Below, one piece after another: positions 45,544 through 53,412 of a DNA stretch of 64,000 nt. Position 1 is the stretch's first letter. Each line of letters opens with the position of its first letter. Source of the DNA: Erythrobacter rubeus (GTDB lineage Bacteria > Pseudomonadota > Alphaproteobacteria > Sphingomonadales > Sphingomonadaceae); assembly GCF_014705715.1 (NCBI RefSeq), contig NZ_JACXLC010000001.1, forward strand, positions 168,457 to 232,456, written 5' to 3'. The notes under the pieces were generated by a model that did no database searches, was not told where the DNA came from, and was given only the letters and a program-made list of their open reading frames with translations. The position numbers were made by a program, and so were the translations under genes.

Positions 45544-46209
45544 ATGGCCCGCTTCACCAAGGATGCATGGCAGGCGAATCTGCCGCTCTTCGAAACCACC
45601 CGCGATATGCCGTTCAATCGCGAGCTTGCCGAAGGCGCGCTGCCGACCGAGAAATTCCGGCACTACATGATTCAGGATGCGCATTACCTCGAAGGCTTCG
45701 CGCGCAGCCTTGCGCTGGTGTCGGCCAAAGGTTGGAGTGCGGATCACGTGGTCCAGTTCACGAAGGCAGCCGAGGTGGCAATCATCGTCGAACGCGAGCT
45801 CCATGCCGACTATTTCGAACGATTCGGCGTCTCACCGCAAGACTTTGCGTCCACCGAACTCAGTCCTGCCTGCAATCATTATGTCAGCTATCTGCAGGCC
45901 ACTTGTGCGCAGGCGCCGTTCGAGGTTGGCCTTGCTGCACTTCTACCCTGCTTCTGGATTTATCGCGAGGTGGGCAGGGCAATCCATGCGACCGCCACGC
46001 CCGACAATCCCTATAGCGTCTGGATCGAGACCTATGCGGGCGATGATTTCTCCGAAGCCGTCGACGCGGTTATCGCGACGCTCGACGAAGTCGCCGCCAA
46101 ATGCTCGGCGCGCAGTATCGAGAACATGCATCGTGCCTATCGCCGTTCATCCCAGCTCGAATGGATGTTCTGGGATAGCGCGTACCGTCAGGAGGGTTGG
46201 CTGGTATAA
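45544..46209 (+). CDS. tenA: TenA-family thiaminase II / aminopyrimidine aminohydrolase
   Basis: 221 residues. Key residues fit TenA: Asp45 in MIQDAHYLEGF, the catalytic Cys136 in LLPCFWIYREVG, and the terminal Glu region SSQLEWMFWDSAYRQEGW. TenA hydrolyses 4-amino-5-aminomethyl-2-methylpyrimidine from degraded thiamine for salvage. The frame extends to 45502, but ATG 45544 after AAGGAG is the start. Its stop overlaps the start of the next gene (TAATG). Confidence 0.92.
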   Translation: MARFTKDAWQANLPLFETTRDMPFNRELAEGALPTEKFRHYMIQDAHYLEGFARSLALVSAKGWSADHVVQFTKAAEVAIIVERELHADYFERFGVSPQDFASTELSPACNHYVSYLQATCAQAPFEVGLAALLPCFWIYREVGRAIHATATPDNPYSVWIETYAGDDFSEAVDAVIATLDEVAAKCSARSIENMHRAYRRSSQLEWMFWDSAYRQEGWLV

Positions 46210-46538
46210 TGCGCGAGGCGCTTAAGTCCCTGCTGATCGATGCGGCGCGCTCGGGTCGAACGCTCACCTATGCCGAGATTGCAAAATCACTACAGCTCCA
46301 ACCGCCGCATACGATTCACAAGGCCGCGCTTCTGATCGAAGACCTGATGCGCAGCCAATCTGCCGATAATGAACCGCAGCTTGCGAGCCTTGTCGTGTCG
46401 AAGGCTCGGGCAGAATTACCCGCGCCAGGCTTCTTCGTACTGGCTCGAAAGCTTGGGTTATATGACGGGACGGACGCAGGAGCCGATGCCCGCGCCTTTG
46501 TCGAAACGGAGCGCAAACGATGCGGGTCGCAATTCTGA
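46209..46538 (+). CDS. Conserved hypothetical protein coupled to tenA
   Basis: 109 residues: MREALKSLLIDAARSGRTL, TYAEIAKSLQLQPPHTIHK, then LVVSKARAELPAPGFFVLARKLG. The N-terminal part looks like a winged-helix; the family is seen beside other genes in alphaproteobacteria but I know no function. Start ATG 46209 overlaps the tenA stop by 1 nt, so translation is coupled and it probably works with tenA or its product. Confidence 0.7.
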   Translation: MREALKSLLIDAARSGRTLTYAEIAKSLQLQPPHTIHKAALLIEDLMRSQSADNEPQLASLVVSKARAELPAPGFFVLARKLGLYDGTDAGADARAFVETERKRCGSQF

Positions 46539-46627
46539 AAAATCAGGAGGGCGAAGGCGCAGCACAGGCTCACCTCGCGCGCGCCTGCTATTACCTAACC
46601 GGCCCTCACGATCTCAAGCAGCGCCAA

Positions 46628-47248
46628 TCATCTGCGGGTGATGCAGTACTTGCGGCCATATGGCATGGGTGAGGTCGATCTATCAAGCTCGCAGCTGCAG
46701 TCGGGAGATACGAGGCGTCTGAACAATTGCTCGAAAACCTTGCCGTACCAGTGAAATAGCGAATCGGGCAGCGGGACCGGATCGCTGGCCTCGAACCGGT
46801 CTATCGCAAACTCCCATCCTCCGTTTGGCGTGAAGCGGCCCGCGCCGACGAATGTCCAGGCGTGTCGGCGGATTGCGCTCATGAGCATCGGCCCGGATAT
46901 ACTGTCAGGCAGGGCGTTCAATAGCCACGAAGCAGTCACCGGGATCCGGTTGGCGATGATGTAATCGGCGGTTCGCTTCGCCGCTTCACCTGCGATTGTG
47001 AAGCAGCGGGTCGGCTCGCGTAGCGCTAGCCAGCGATGCAAGCGTAACACATCGGTCTCCGGGATCATGCGTTCACCTGATGGCAGTTCGGGTAGCTGAG
47101 CGCTCTTCAAGATATTACAGGTCGCTTCTTCGCCAAGATGCTCGCGCATGGCCGCAACAGCATGGATCACAGCGTGCGGGCCGATCAAGGCATTAGCCGT
47201 TCTGTCGGCGGCATCGGTCGCTGCAATCAAGGGCCCTTCAATCAGCAT
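46628..47248 (-). CDS. bchJ: BchJ-like 4-vinyl reductase (V4R) protein of bacteriochlorophyll synthesis
   Basis: 206 residues. A V4R-type small-molecule-binding domain: [41 protein letters not shown] and the C-terminal Cys pair in VSPDCSCEL followed by [11 protein letters not shown]. BchJ was once called 8-vinyl (4-vinyl) reductase; later work indicates that it aids delivery or channeling of divinyl intermediates and that BciA/BciB are the actual reductases. The open frame starts at 47272; ATG 47248 with GAGGGAC upstream is better. It overlaps the end of bchE by 11 nt. Confidence 0.85.
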   Translation of the reverse strand: MLIEGPLIAATDAADRTANALIGPHAVIHAVAAMREHLGEEATCNILKSAQLPELPSGERMIPETDVLRLHRWLALREPTRCFTIAGEAAKRTADYIIANRIPVTASWLLNALPDSISGPMLMSAIRRHAWTFVGAGRFTPNGGWEFAIDRFEASDPVPLPDSLFHWYGKVFEQLFRRLVSPDCSCELDRSTSPMPYGRKYCITRR

Positions 47249-48863
47249 CGATCCGGTCCCTCTGCCGCTCATTGGTGCGGCGCACGCCGCGCTCCTTCAT
47301 CTGTTTGCGTACGGCTTCGCGGCGAGCTTTGGCCTGCGCTGCGCGATCCGCGTTCGTTTGCCAATCGGTCGCCGCATCCGCTGCCACCTTGCGACTCTCG
47401 TCGAAGTGCCAATCGAGCTGCTTCTTGGTCTGCGGCCCCCAATATCCGGCCTTGCCGAGATCGTAGAAGGTGCGTTTGAAACCTGCTCGAAGGAAAGCAT
47501 AAAGGCATCCCAGCAGATATCGTCGCCTGAACCCGGTCCCCCGCCAGGGATAATGGAAAAGCGCCTTTTGCATATAGAACCGACGATAGTTCTTCATCAC
47601 CCCGTCCAGCAGCTCGCCACGCTCCATCGCCGCGGGCTTCATGATCGGGGTGACGAAATTGTACTTCGAGAAATCGTGGATCTCGACCTGATCCTTGATT
47701 TCCTCAAACAGCGGCGTGAACGGCCAGGGCGTGTACATCGCCCAATTGGCAAGGTCCGGCTGCCAGTCCCACGCCATCCTGTAGGTCTCTTCGAGCGTTT
47801 TCTCGGTCTCGTTGTCGAGTCCGACGATGAACTGCGCCTCCACGAAAATGTCGGCATCGCGCAGCAGCTTGATAGCCTGCTTGTTTTCCTCGACCTTGGT
47901 CTCCTTGTTGAAGCGGTCGAGCTTCATCTGGGCGGCGGCTTCTGTGCCAAGGCTCACATGCACCAGTCCTGCCTCGCGATAAAAGCTGAGCAATTCGCGG
48001 TCGCGATAGATATCGGTGACGCGGGTGTTGATTCCCCATTTGACCTTGTCCGGCAGGCCGCGGTCGATCAGTTCCTGGCAGAACTCAATGAATTTCTTGC
48101 GATTGATCGTCGGCTCCTCGTCCGCAAGGATGAAGAAGCCGACGCCATGGTTTTGGTGCAGATCCTCGATCTCATCGACCACATCCTTAGGATCGCGAAT
48201 GCGATAGTCGCGCCAGAACTTCCATTGCGAGCAAAACGAGCAGGTGAACGGACAACCACGCGCGAGATTGGGGATCGCAACCCGCGTATTCAGAGGCAGG
48301 TAGGTGTAGAGGTTCCAGTCAAGCACATCCCAATCGGGTTTTAGCGTCGACATATCCTTGACTGTCTCCGCTGCGGGTGTGGCGATGATCTTGTCGACTT
48401 CACGATAAGCAAGGCCCTTGATCTGCGCGCGGTCACGCGGCCAACGGCCTTCCTGAATAGCGCTAAACAGTTCAACGGCGATGTTTTCGCCTTCGCCGCG
48501 CACGATCACGTCAATATGAGGCGCTTCAGTCAGCACCTGCTTGTACATGAAAGTGGCGTGGACCCCGCCGAGCACGCGTACCGCACTTGGATTAGTGAGC
48601 GCGGCGATTTCGAGAACACGTTCCGCAGCGTAGATGCTTGGCGTGATCGCAGTGGTGCCGACAATATCGGGTTGGAGCTCGTCCATGCGGCGCGCAAGTT
48701 CGTCATCAGAGAAGCCTTCCGTCATCGCATCGATGAAATGGATGTCATCGAACCCGGCGCGTTTGAGCGGTCCGGTCAGGTAGGCTACCCAGGCTGGTGG
48801 CCATGTCCCTGCGATTTCAGCGCCGCCGGAACGATAATTAGGGTGGACGAATAATATGTGCAC
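47238..48863 (-). CDS. bchE: Anaerobic Mg-protoporphyrin IX monomethyl ester cyclase, radical SAM/B12
   Basis: 541 residues. An N-terminal cobalamin-binding domain ([21 protein letters not shown], with [20 protein letters not shown]) is followed by the radical-SAM cluster C204-x3-C208-x2-C211 ([11 protein letters not shown]). Later stretches ([49 protein letters not shown] in parts) and the Lys-rich C-terminus are typical of BchE. It makes ring E of bacteriochlorophyll by an oxygen-independent route and needs B12 and SAM. Start GTG 48863 with GGGAGC upstream. With bchJ it forms a two-gene operon, away from any core photosynthesis cluster in this window. Confidence 0.92.
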   Translation of the reverse strand: MHILFVHPNYRSGGAEIAGTWPPAWVAYLTGPLKRAGFDDIHFIDAMTEGFSDDELARRMDELQPDIVGTTAITPSIYAAERVLEIAALTNPSAVRVLGGVHATFMYKQVLTEAPHIDVIVRGEGENIAVELFSAIQEGRWPRDRAQIKGLAYREVDKIIATPAAETVKDMSTLKPDWDVLDWNLYTYLPLNTRVAIPNLARGCPFTCSFCSQWKFWRDYRIRDPKDVVDEIEDLHQNHGVGFFILADEEPTINRKKFIEFCQELIDRGLPDKVKWGINTRVTDIYRDRELLSFYREAGLVHVSLGTEAAAQMKLDRFNKETKVEENKQAIKLLRDADIFVEAQFIVGLDNETEKTLEETYRMAWDWQPDLANWAMYTPWPFTPLFEEIKDQVEIHDFSKYNFVTPIMKPAAMERGELLDGVMKNYRRFYMQKALFHYPWRGTGFRRRYLLGCLYAFLRAGFKRTFYDLGKAGYWGPQTKKQLDWHFDESRKVAADAATDWQTNADRAAQAKARREAVRKQMKERGVRRTNERQRDRIDAD

Positions 48864-49696
48864 GGCGAAATGCTCCCGGCCAAGTGTCAGTCAGTTCGAT
48901 CCCTAAGACCATTTCTGACCAAGGCGGCGCGGCGCTGCATTGAGATGAATCAAACCGGCCTGAACGAGATTCTCGCTTGGTCATGGATCGCTACGTCGCG
49001 AAGCTTAAGCGTTGTTGGGAGCAAACGTGCGGACTCTCGAGAGATGATCCGATTACAGGTGCGTCCGCCGCGCCGTGGTAGGTGGTGGATAGCTCAGTGT
49101 TATAGATTAGCTAGGGTATCCCAGATGGGCGATAGATCGTCTTATCACGCGCCATGTTCACACAATCGAGCCGGCTGTCCGGTACGAACCGAAGGACGCG
49201 AACCTTGGATCGATCCCGAATTTAGGCCATGCTTAAAGGCGAGGCCTCTTTCGCGCATAGGACCGTTTATTCTCCGTCGGCTGACAGTATCTGAAATGTT
49301 AAGGTTTGAAGCTCGACCAAGGAAGGTCAAAACTCCGTTGGTGCGATAAATTCTGACCGCTAAATGCCGACAATGGCGCAATGGACAGTGGTCTTAGTCT
49401 TCGCGTTATTCATCAGGTGGTTGCGGCCGTCGGACTGCGGAACCGTTTTTGACCAAATCGATCCTGGTTTTCGCTAAAAAGGGTGTCATGCGTTCTCGTT
49501 CTTAAACGACCACCCCGCTCAATTCGTCATTACCAAACCGATTTATTGCTTGTCGTGCAGGGCCTCGCTGCGGCAGATATGATCGCGCGGCACCATCAAG
49601 CGCGCCACAAACAGTGAAACGAGGTCGCCGTCCAATGCCAATGCCAAGTAAGCTTACGTCGTCCAGCAACCCCCTCGGACCAGCGGAGCTTAAACG
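48864..49696. other. 833-bp intergenic region between bchE and the PKHD hydroxylase gene
   Basis: Divergent promoters must lie here. Open frames (e.g. 48858-49349) have no recognisable content or ribosome site. A perfect 10-bp palindrome GTAAGCTTAC at 49648-49657 lies 40 nt before the TTG start of the hydroxylase gene and could be an operator; CCAATG is repeated in tandem at 49632-49643. I found no TGT-N12-ACA (PpsR) site that I would trust, and no riboswitch. Confidence 0.4.
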
Positions 49697-50374
49697 TTGA
49701 TCCTTTCCATTGCCGCGATAGCCGATCCTGAGAAGCTCGCCGAAATTCAAAGAAAAGCCGAGCAACTCACTTGGGTGGATGGACGGAATACTGCTGGGAA
49801 GGTGGCGCAGGCGGTGAAGCGCAATCAGCAGGCGGTGATGGATGACCCCGCCGGGCAAAAGCTGCGCGAGCTGACTGTGCCTCATATTATTTCCAATCCC
49901 ACGCTCCGCACAGCGGCACGTCCGCGGCGTTTTTCGCACCTCATGGTGAGCAAAGCCAAAGATGGCGGATTCTATGGTCCGCATGTCGACAATGCGATCA
50001 TGGGACAGGGCGATGCTCGGATGCGCAGCGACATCTCTTTCACGCTGTTTCTAAGTTCGCCGGACAGTTATGAGGGTGGTGAGTTGGTCGTTTACACCGA
50101 TGGTCTTACACAAACGGCAAAGGCGCCCGCTGGCAATCTGGTGCTTTATCCTTCTTCAAGCATTCATGAGGTGAAGCCGGTCACCGCTGGAGAGCGGATC
50201 GTTTGCGTTGGCTGGCTTGAGAGCATGATTGCCGACCCCACACAAAGGCAGATGCTGTATGAACTGGAGCAGATGCGCCAGTCCTTGCGACGCAAGTTAC
50301 CGCAAGAGGCTGAGGAACTTCTCGAGCTCGACAAAGCGATAGCAAACCTGCTGCGCATGTGGGCGCAGCCATGA
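49697..50374 (+). CDS. PKHD-type Fe(II)/2-oxoglutarate hydroxylase (PiuC-like)
   Basis: 225 residues. Iron ligands H96-x-D98 (FYGPHVDNAIMG) and H157 (SSSIHEVKPVT), 2-oxoglutarate Arg167 (GERIVC), with the family's MRSDISFTLFLSSP, YEGGEL core. PiuC-type genes usually sit by TonB siderophore receptors; here none is present, and it is coupled to a SARP-type gene instead (ATGA overlap at 50371). The substrate is unknown; a secreted protein partner is one possibility. Start TTG 49697 after GGAG at 49685 fits family length (about 225). Confidence 0.9.
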   Translation: MILSIAAIADPEKLAEIQRKAEQLTWVDGRNTAGKVAQAVKRNQQAVMDDPAGQKLRELTVPHIISNPTLRTAARPRRFSHLMVSKAKDGGFYGPHVDNAIMGQGDARMRSDISFTLFLSSPDSYEGGELVVYTDGLTQTAKAPAGNLVLYPSSSIHEVKPVTAGERIVCVGWLESMIADPTQRQMLYELEQMRQSLRRKLPQEAEELLELDKAIANLLRMWAQP

Positions 50375-51960
50375 GCGACCCAGGGCTTGAAATCCAAACC
50401 ATTGGTGCATTTGAGCTGCGGCGGGGCGAAGCTCTCATGCCATTGCCATCGTCTCGCAAAACGCGTGCGTTGCTCGCCTATCTTGCGATTTCCGGCAGGC
50501 GGCACACGCGTCAGTCCCTGTGCGAGCTCTTCTGGGATACCACGGATGACCCACTGGCAGGCCTGCGTTGGTCGCTTTCCAAACTGCGCGGTCTGCTCAA
50601 TATCGATGATCTCGAGGTGCTGAATTCAGACCGGGAAGCGGTATGGATCGATACGGAACTTGTCACCTTGGACAAGGATCGACTCAACGCGCTGGGCAAT
50701 CAAACCGGCTACGCAGAGAAAGATGCCGATGAAATCTGGAAGGCGACAACGGGCCTTCCTCTCGAAGGTTGCGAATTGCCCAACCTTTCGACTTACATGA
50801 CCTGGGTCGAGAGCTATCGTCAGGATTATCTCAGGCTGCGGGGTAGCGTGGCGAAGCGGTTCGCCCGTGACACTGATCTGCCCTGGGAAATCCGCGATAA
50901 ATGGGCGGAGCGCTGGATAAAGGTGGCGCCGTATTCGCGCGGTGCAGCCTTCACTGCATTTGAATGCAAATACTTTGCTGCCGGGCGGCCGGCAGCCCTG
51001 AGCCTTGCATCCAATCTCACAAACTCCTTCGGCGAAGCGGGGATTGAGCCGCCATCCTTCGAGATCGAGCAGTCGAAGGGTGCTGATGTGGGTCGGCGTC
51101 AGGAGCTGGCACCGACCGAGCAGCAAATCCGGTTTGTCGAGGGTCTGGACGGCGTAAGCATTGCCTGGGCAAGTGTTGGCGATACCGGCAGTCCGCCGCT
51201 GGTGAAGGCCGCCAATTGGCTCAATCATTTGGAGCTGGACTGGGATGCTCCTGTGTGGAGCCCGCTGTTCAAGGAATTGTCCCGGACCAACCACTTCATT
51301 CGCTATGATGAGCGAGGCTGCGGACTGTCCGACTGGGATGTCGATGAAATCACCTTCGACAAATTTGTCGAGGATCTGGAGCATGTCGTCGATGCGGCCG
51401 GGCTGGATCGCTTCCCGCTCCTCGGCATCAGCCAGGGCGCAGCCGTGTCGATCAGGTTTGCAGCCTTGTATCCCGAGCGCGTGTCGAAACTGGTGCTATT
51501 CGGCGCCTACGATCAAGGGTGGCGATACGATGCGACACCCGAGCAAGTGCGCGAGCGCGAGGCAGTGATGGTGCTAACCGAAACAGGCTGGGGGATGGAT
51601 AATCCCGCCTATCGGCATGTGTTTTCGCGAACCTTCATGCCCGACGCGAGTATGGAAGAGCTCGACTGGTTCGATGAGTTTCAGCGCCTGACCACCAGTT
51701 CGGAGAATGCTGTTCGGTTTCTGGAGGCCTTTTCCACCATCGATGTGCGCGATGATCTTGCGAAGATTCAGTGTCCGACGCTGGTGGTGCACAGTCGGGG
51801 CGACATGCGCATACCGTTCGCAACCGGTCGTTTGCTCGCATCGCGTATCCCGGGGGCGCAACTGGCGGGCGTTGACAGCCAGAATCACTTACTCCTTGGC
51901 CGGGAAAGCGCGTCCACCCGGTTTGTCGAACTGGTCCAGGATTTTCTGGCATCGCCCTGA
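50371..51960 (+). CDS. SARP-type DNA-binding domain fused to an alpha/beta hydrolase
   Basis: 529 residues. Residues about 5-95 form an AfsR/SARP winged helix (LEIQTIGAFELRRG, SSRKTRALLAYLAISGRRHTR, LCELFWDTTDDPLAGLRWSLSKLR); about 100-215 look like a BTAD-type helical domain. From about 255 an alpha/beta hydrolase follows with complete triad: Ser354 in GISQGAA, Asp478 in SRGDMRIPF, His506 in SQNHLLLG. This pairs a transcription-activator head with a possibly catalytic ligand-sensing tail. It overlaps the PKHD gene and precedes the TIGR03032 gene, whose upstream region carries SARP-type repeats. Confidence 0.85.
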   Translation: MSDPGLEIQTIGAFELRRGEALMPLPSSRKTRALLAYLAISGRRHTRQSLCELFWDTTDDPLAGLRWSLSKLRGLLNIDDLEVLNSDREAVWIDTELVTLDKDRLNALGNQTGYAEKDADEIWKATTGLPLEGCELPNLSTYMTWVESYRQDYLRLRGSVAKRFARDTDLPWEIRDKWAERWIKVAPYSRGAAFTAFECKYFAAGRPAALSLASNLTNSFGEAGIEPPSFEIEQSKGADVGRRQELAPTEQQIRFVEGLDGVSIAWASVGDTGSPPLVKAANWLNHLELDWDAPVWSPLFKELSRTNHFIRYDERGCGLSDWDVDEITFDKFVEDLEHVVDAAGLDRFPLLGISQGAAVSIRFAALYPERVSKLVLFGAYDQGWRYDATPEQVREREAVMVLTETGWGMDNPAYRHVFSRTFMPDASMEELDWFDEFQRLTTSSENAVRFLEAFSTIDVRDDLAKIQCPTLVVHSRGDMRIPFATGRLLASRIPGAQLAGVDSQNHLLLGRESASTRFVELVQDFLASP

Positions 51961-51970
51961 AAGCCTGCGA

Positions 51971-52012
51971 TTTCAACGCAATCGCTGTGGATTACAACGC
52001 TTTTACAACGCT
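51971..52012 (+). promoter_or_regulatory. SARP-type direct repeats upstream of the TIGR03032 gene
   Basis: TTACAACGCT occurs at 51992-52001 and again at 52003-52012, so the period is exactly 11 bp; a weaker copy (TTTCAACGCA) lies 21 bp upstream at 51971. Direct heptad-type repeats with an 11-bp period near the -35 region are the known binding pattern of SARP activators. A TAACAT that could be a -10 lies at 52028-52033. The regulator is probably the gene just upstream. Confidence 0.7.
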
Positions 52013-52102
52013 CCCCACCACGCTCGCTAACATGGCAGTCTGGGATGTCGTGACCCGCTAAGGGGGCGCGCCAGTTGTGCCCTCATCATAGAGGGTCAGA
52101 CT

Positions 52103-53296
52103 ATGAGCACTTCACAAAACACCACAGTTGCGCCTCCTCCGAAGGTGGATTCAAAAGAGCCGGAGCACACAGGCGCGCAGGTCAGCTCGACTGCGCAGCA
52201 GCGGCAGCACGTCGCGGCCAGCCAAACGTCGCCCGGATCGGGCACAGCCGAGTACTCTCTGTCAGGCGGCCTGATCCGGCGACTTGCGGACATGAACGCC
52301 TCTCTCGCTTTTACCTCCTACCAGTCCGGGCTGCTCTACATGCTTGGCAGCAATGCCCAGGGTGCGGCTCAACTGCACCAATCAGCCATGCCAAAGCCGA
52401 TGGGCCTTTCCACCGATGGTCACGGCGGCCTGGTGCTTTCGACCGGCGCGCACCTCATGCGGTTTGCCAATATCCTGGAGCCGGATCAGCGGATCAACCA
52501 GACATACGACGCGTGCTTCATGCCGCGCACGAACTTCATCACAGGGCAGCTCGATGCGCATGATGTCGGAGTAGATGTCCAGGGCGAAATCATCTTCGTC
52601 AACACGCGCTACAATTGTCTTGCCAAGCCATCCCAACGCCATTCCTTCGAGCCGATCTGGAAGCCTGATTTCATCAGCGACATCGTCGACGAAGATCGCT
52701 GCCACATAAACGGCCTCGCGATGCGAGATGGCAAGCCTGCTTATGTTACGGCGGTTTCCAAGTCCGACACGATCGATGGGTGGCGCGATCGCCGCGCCGA
52801 TGGCGGTGTCGTCATCGACATCGCGAAAAACAGGATCATCTGCGAAGGGCTTTCGATGCCCCACTCGCCGCGCTGGCATGACGGCAGGCTTTGGGTGCTC
52901 GATGCGGGCACGGGCAACTTTGGCTTCGTGGAACTGCCCAAAGGCAAGGCCAAAATGGGCAAGTTCAAGCCGGTGGCATTTTGCCCTGGCTTCCTGCGCG
53001 GGCTGGCATTCCACGGAAAGTACGCCTTCATCGGCCTGTCCAAGCCGCGCTACAAGCGCTTTGAAGGGCTCGCGCTCGATCAGCGGCTTAAGGATGCTGA
53101 CAGTGAGCCATGGTGCGGCGTGCAGGTGATCGACACGGCCAGCGGCGCCTGCGTCGACTGGTTCCGGATCGATGGAAAGATCGGCGAGCTCTACGATGTT
53201 GAGCTGATCCCCGGCTTTCGCTGCCCGATGACGGTCTCTCCAACATCGCCCGATGCGGCATCGCTCATCACGTTCGAGCGGCCACAAAACAACTAA
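52103..53296 (+). CDS. TIGR03032-family protein
   Basis: 397 residues. A polar N-terminal 55 residues precede a domain typical of TIGR03032: LGLSTDGHGGLVLSTGAHL-like repeats (MGLSTDGHGGLVLSTG), FMPRTNFITGQLDAHDV, DEDRCHINGLAMRDGKPAYVTAVS, LSMPHSPRWHDGRLWVLDAGTG and FCPGFLRGLAFHGKYAFIGLSKPR. Repeating blade-like strands suggest a beta-propeller. Biochemical role unknown. No signal peptide. Ribosome site GAGGG at 52091. Next gene is the autotransporter, 116 nt on, with a strong hairpin between them. Confidence 0.88.
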   Translation: MSTSQNTTVAPPPKVDSKEPEHTGAQVSSTAQQRQHVAASQTSPGSGTAEYSLSGGLIRRLADMNASLAFTSYQSGLLYMLGSNAQGAAQLHQSAMPKPMGLSTDGHGGLVLSTGAHLMRFANILEPDQRINQTYDACFMPRTNFITGQLDAHDVGVDVQGEIIFVNTRYNCLAKPSQRHSFEPIWKPDFISDIVDEDRCHINGLAMRDGKPAYVTAVSKSDTIDGWRDRRADGGVVIDIAKNRIICEGLSMPHSPRWHDGRLWVLDAGTGNFGFVELPKGKAKMGKFKPVAFCPGFLRGLAFHGKYAFIGLSKPRYKRFEGLALDQRLKDADSEPWCGVQVIDTASGACVDWFRIDGKIGELYDVELIPGFRCPMTVSPTSPDAASLITFERPQNN

Positions 53297-53322
53297 CAGA
53301 CAGGCGCACGCGCCAATCTCCA

Positions 53323-53355
53323 GCCCGGCCTTGCGACACCCCCGCAAGGCCGGGC
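53323..53355. promoter_or_regulatory. 13-bp perfect hairpin between TIGR03032 and autotransporter genes
   Basis: GCCCGGCCTTGCG (53323-53335) pairs fully with 53343-53355 across a 7-nt loop. It starts 26 nt after the TIGR03032 stop. No T-run follows, so transcription could continue into the autotransporter; it may act as a partial terminator or a processing/stability element. One CAACGCT heptad (53371-53377) lies just after it. Confidence 0.65.
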
Positions 53356-53412
53356 GACCCCATCACACATCAACGCTGTTTCGTCACGCGGCGACATCCA
53401 AAGGTCAAGAAC

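Noticed and set aside
48864..49100. Search for a cobalamin riboswitch before the B12-dependent bchE
   Set aside because: No B12-box-like sequence on the minus strand.
48858..49349. 163-codon plus-strand frame upstream of bchE
   Set aside because: Start lies inside the bchE start region, product is Arg-rich without any motif.
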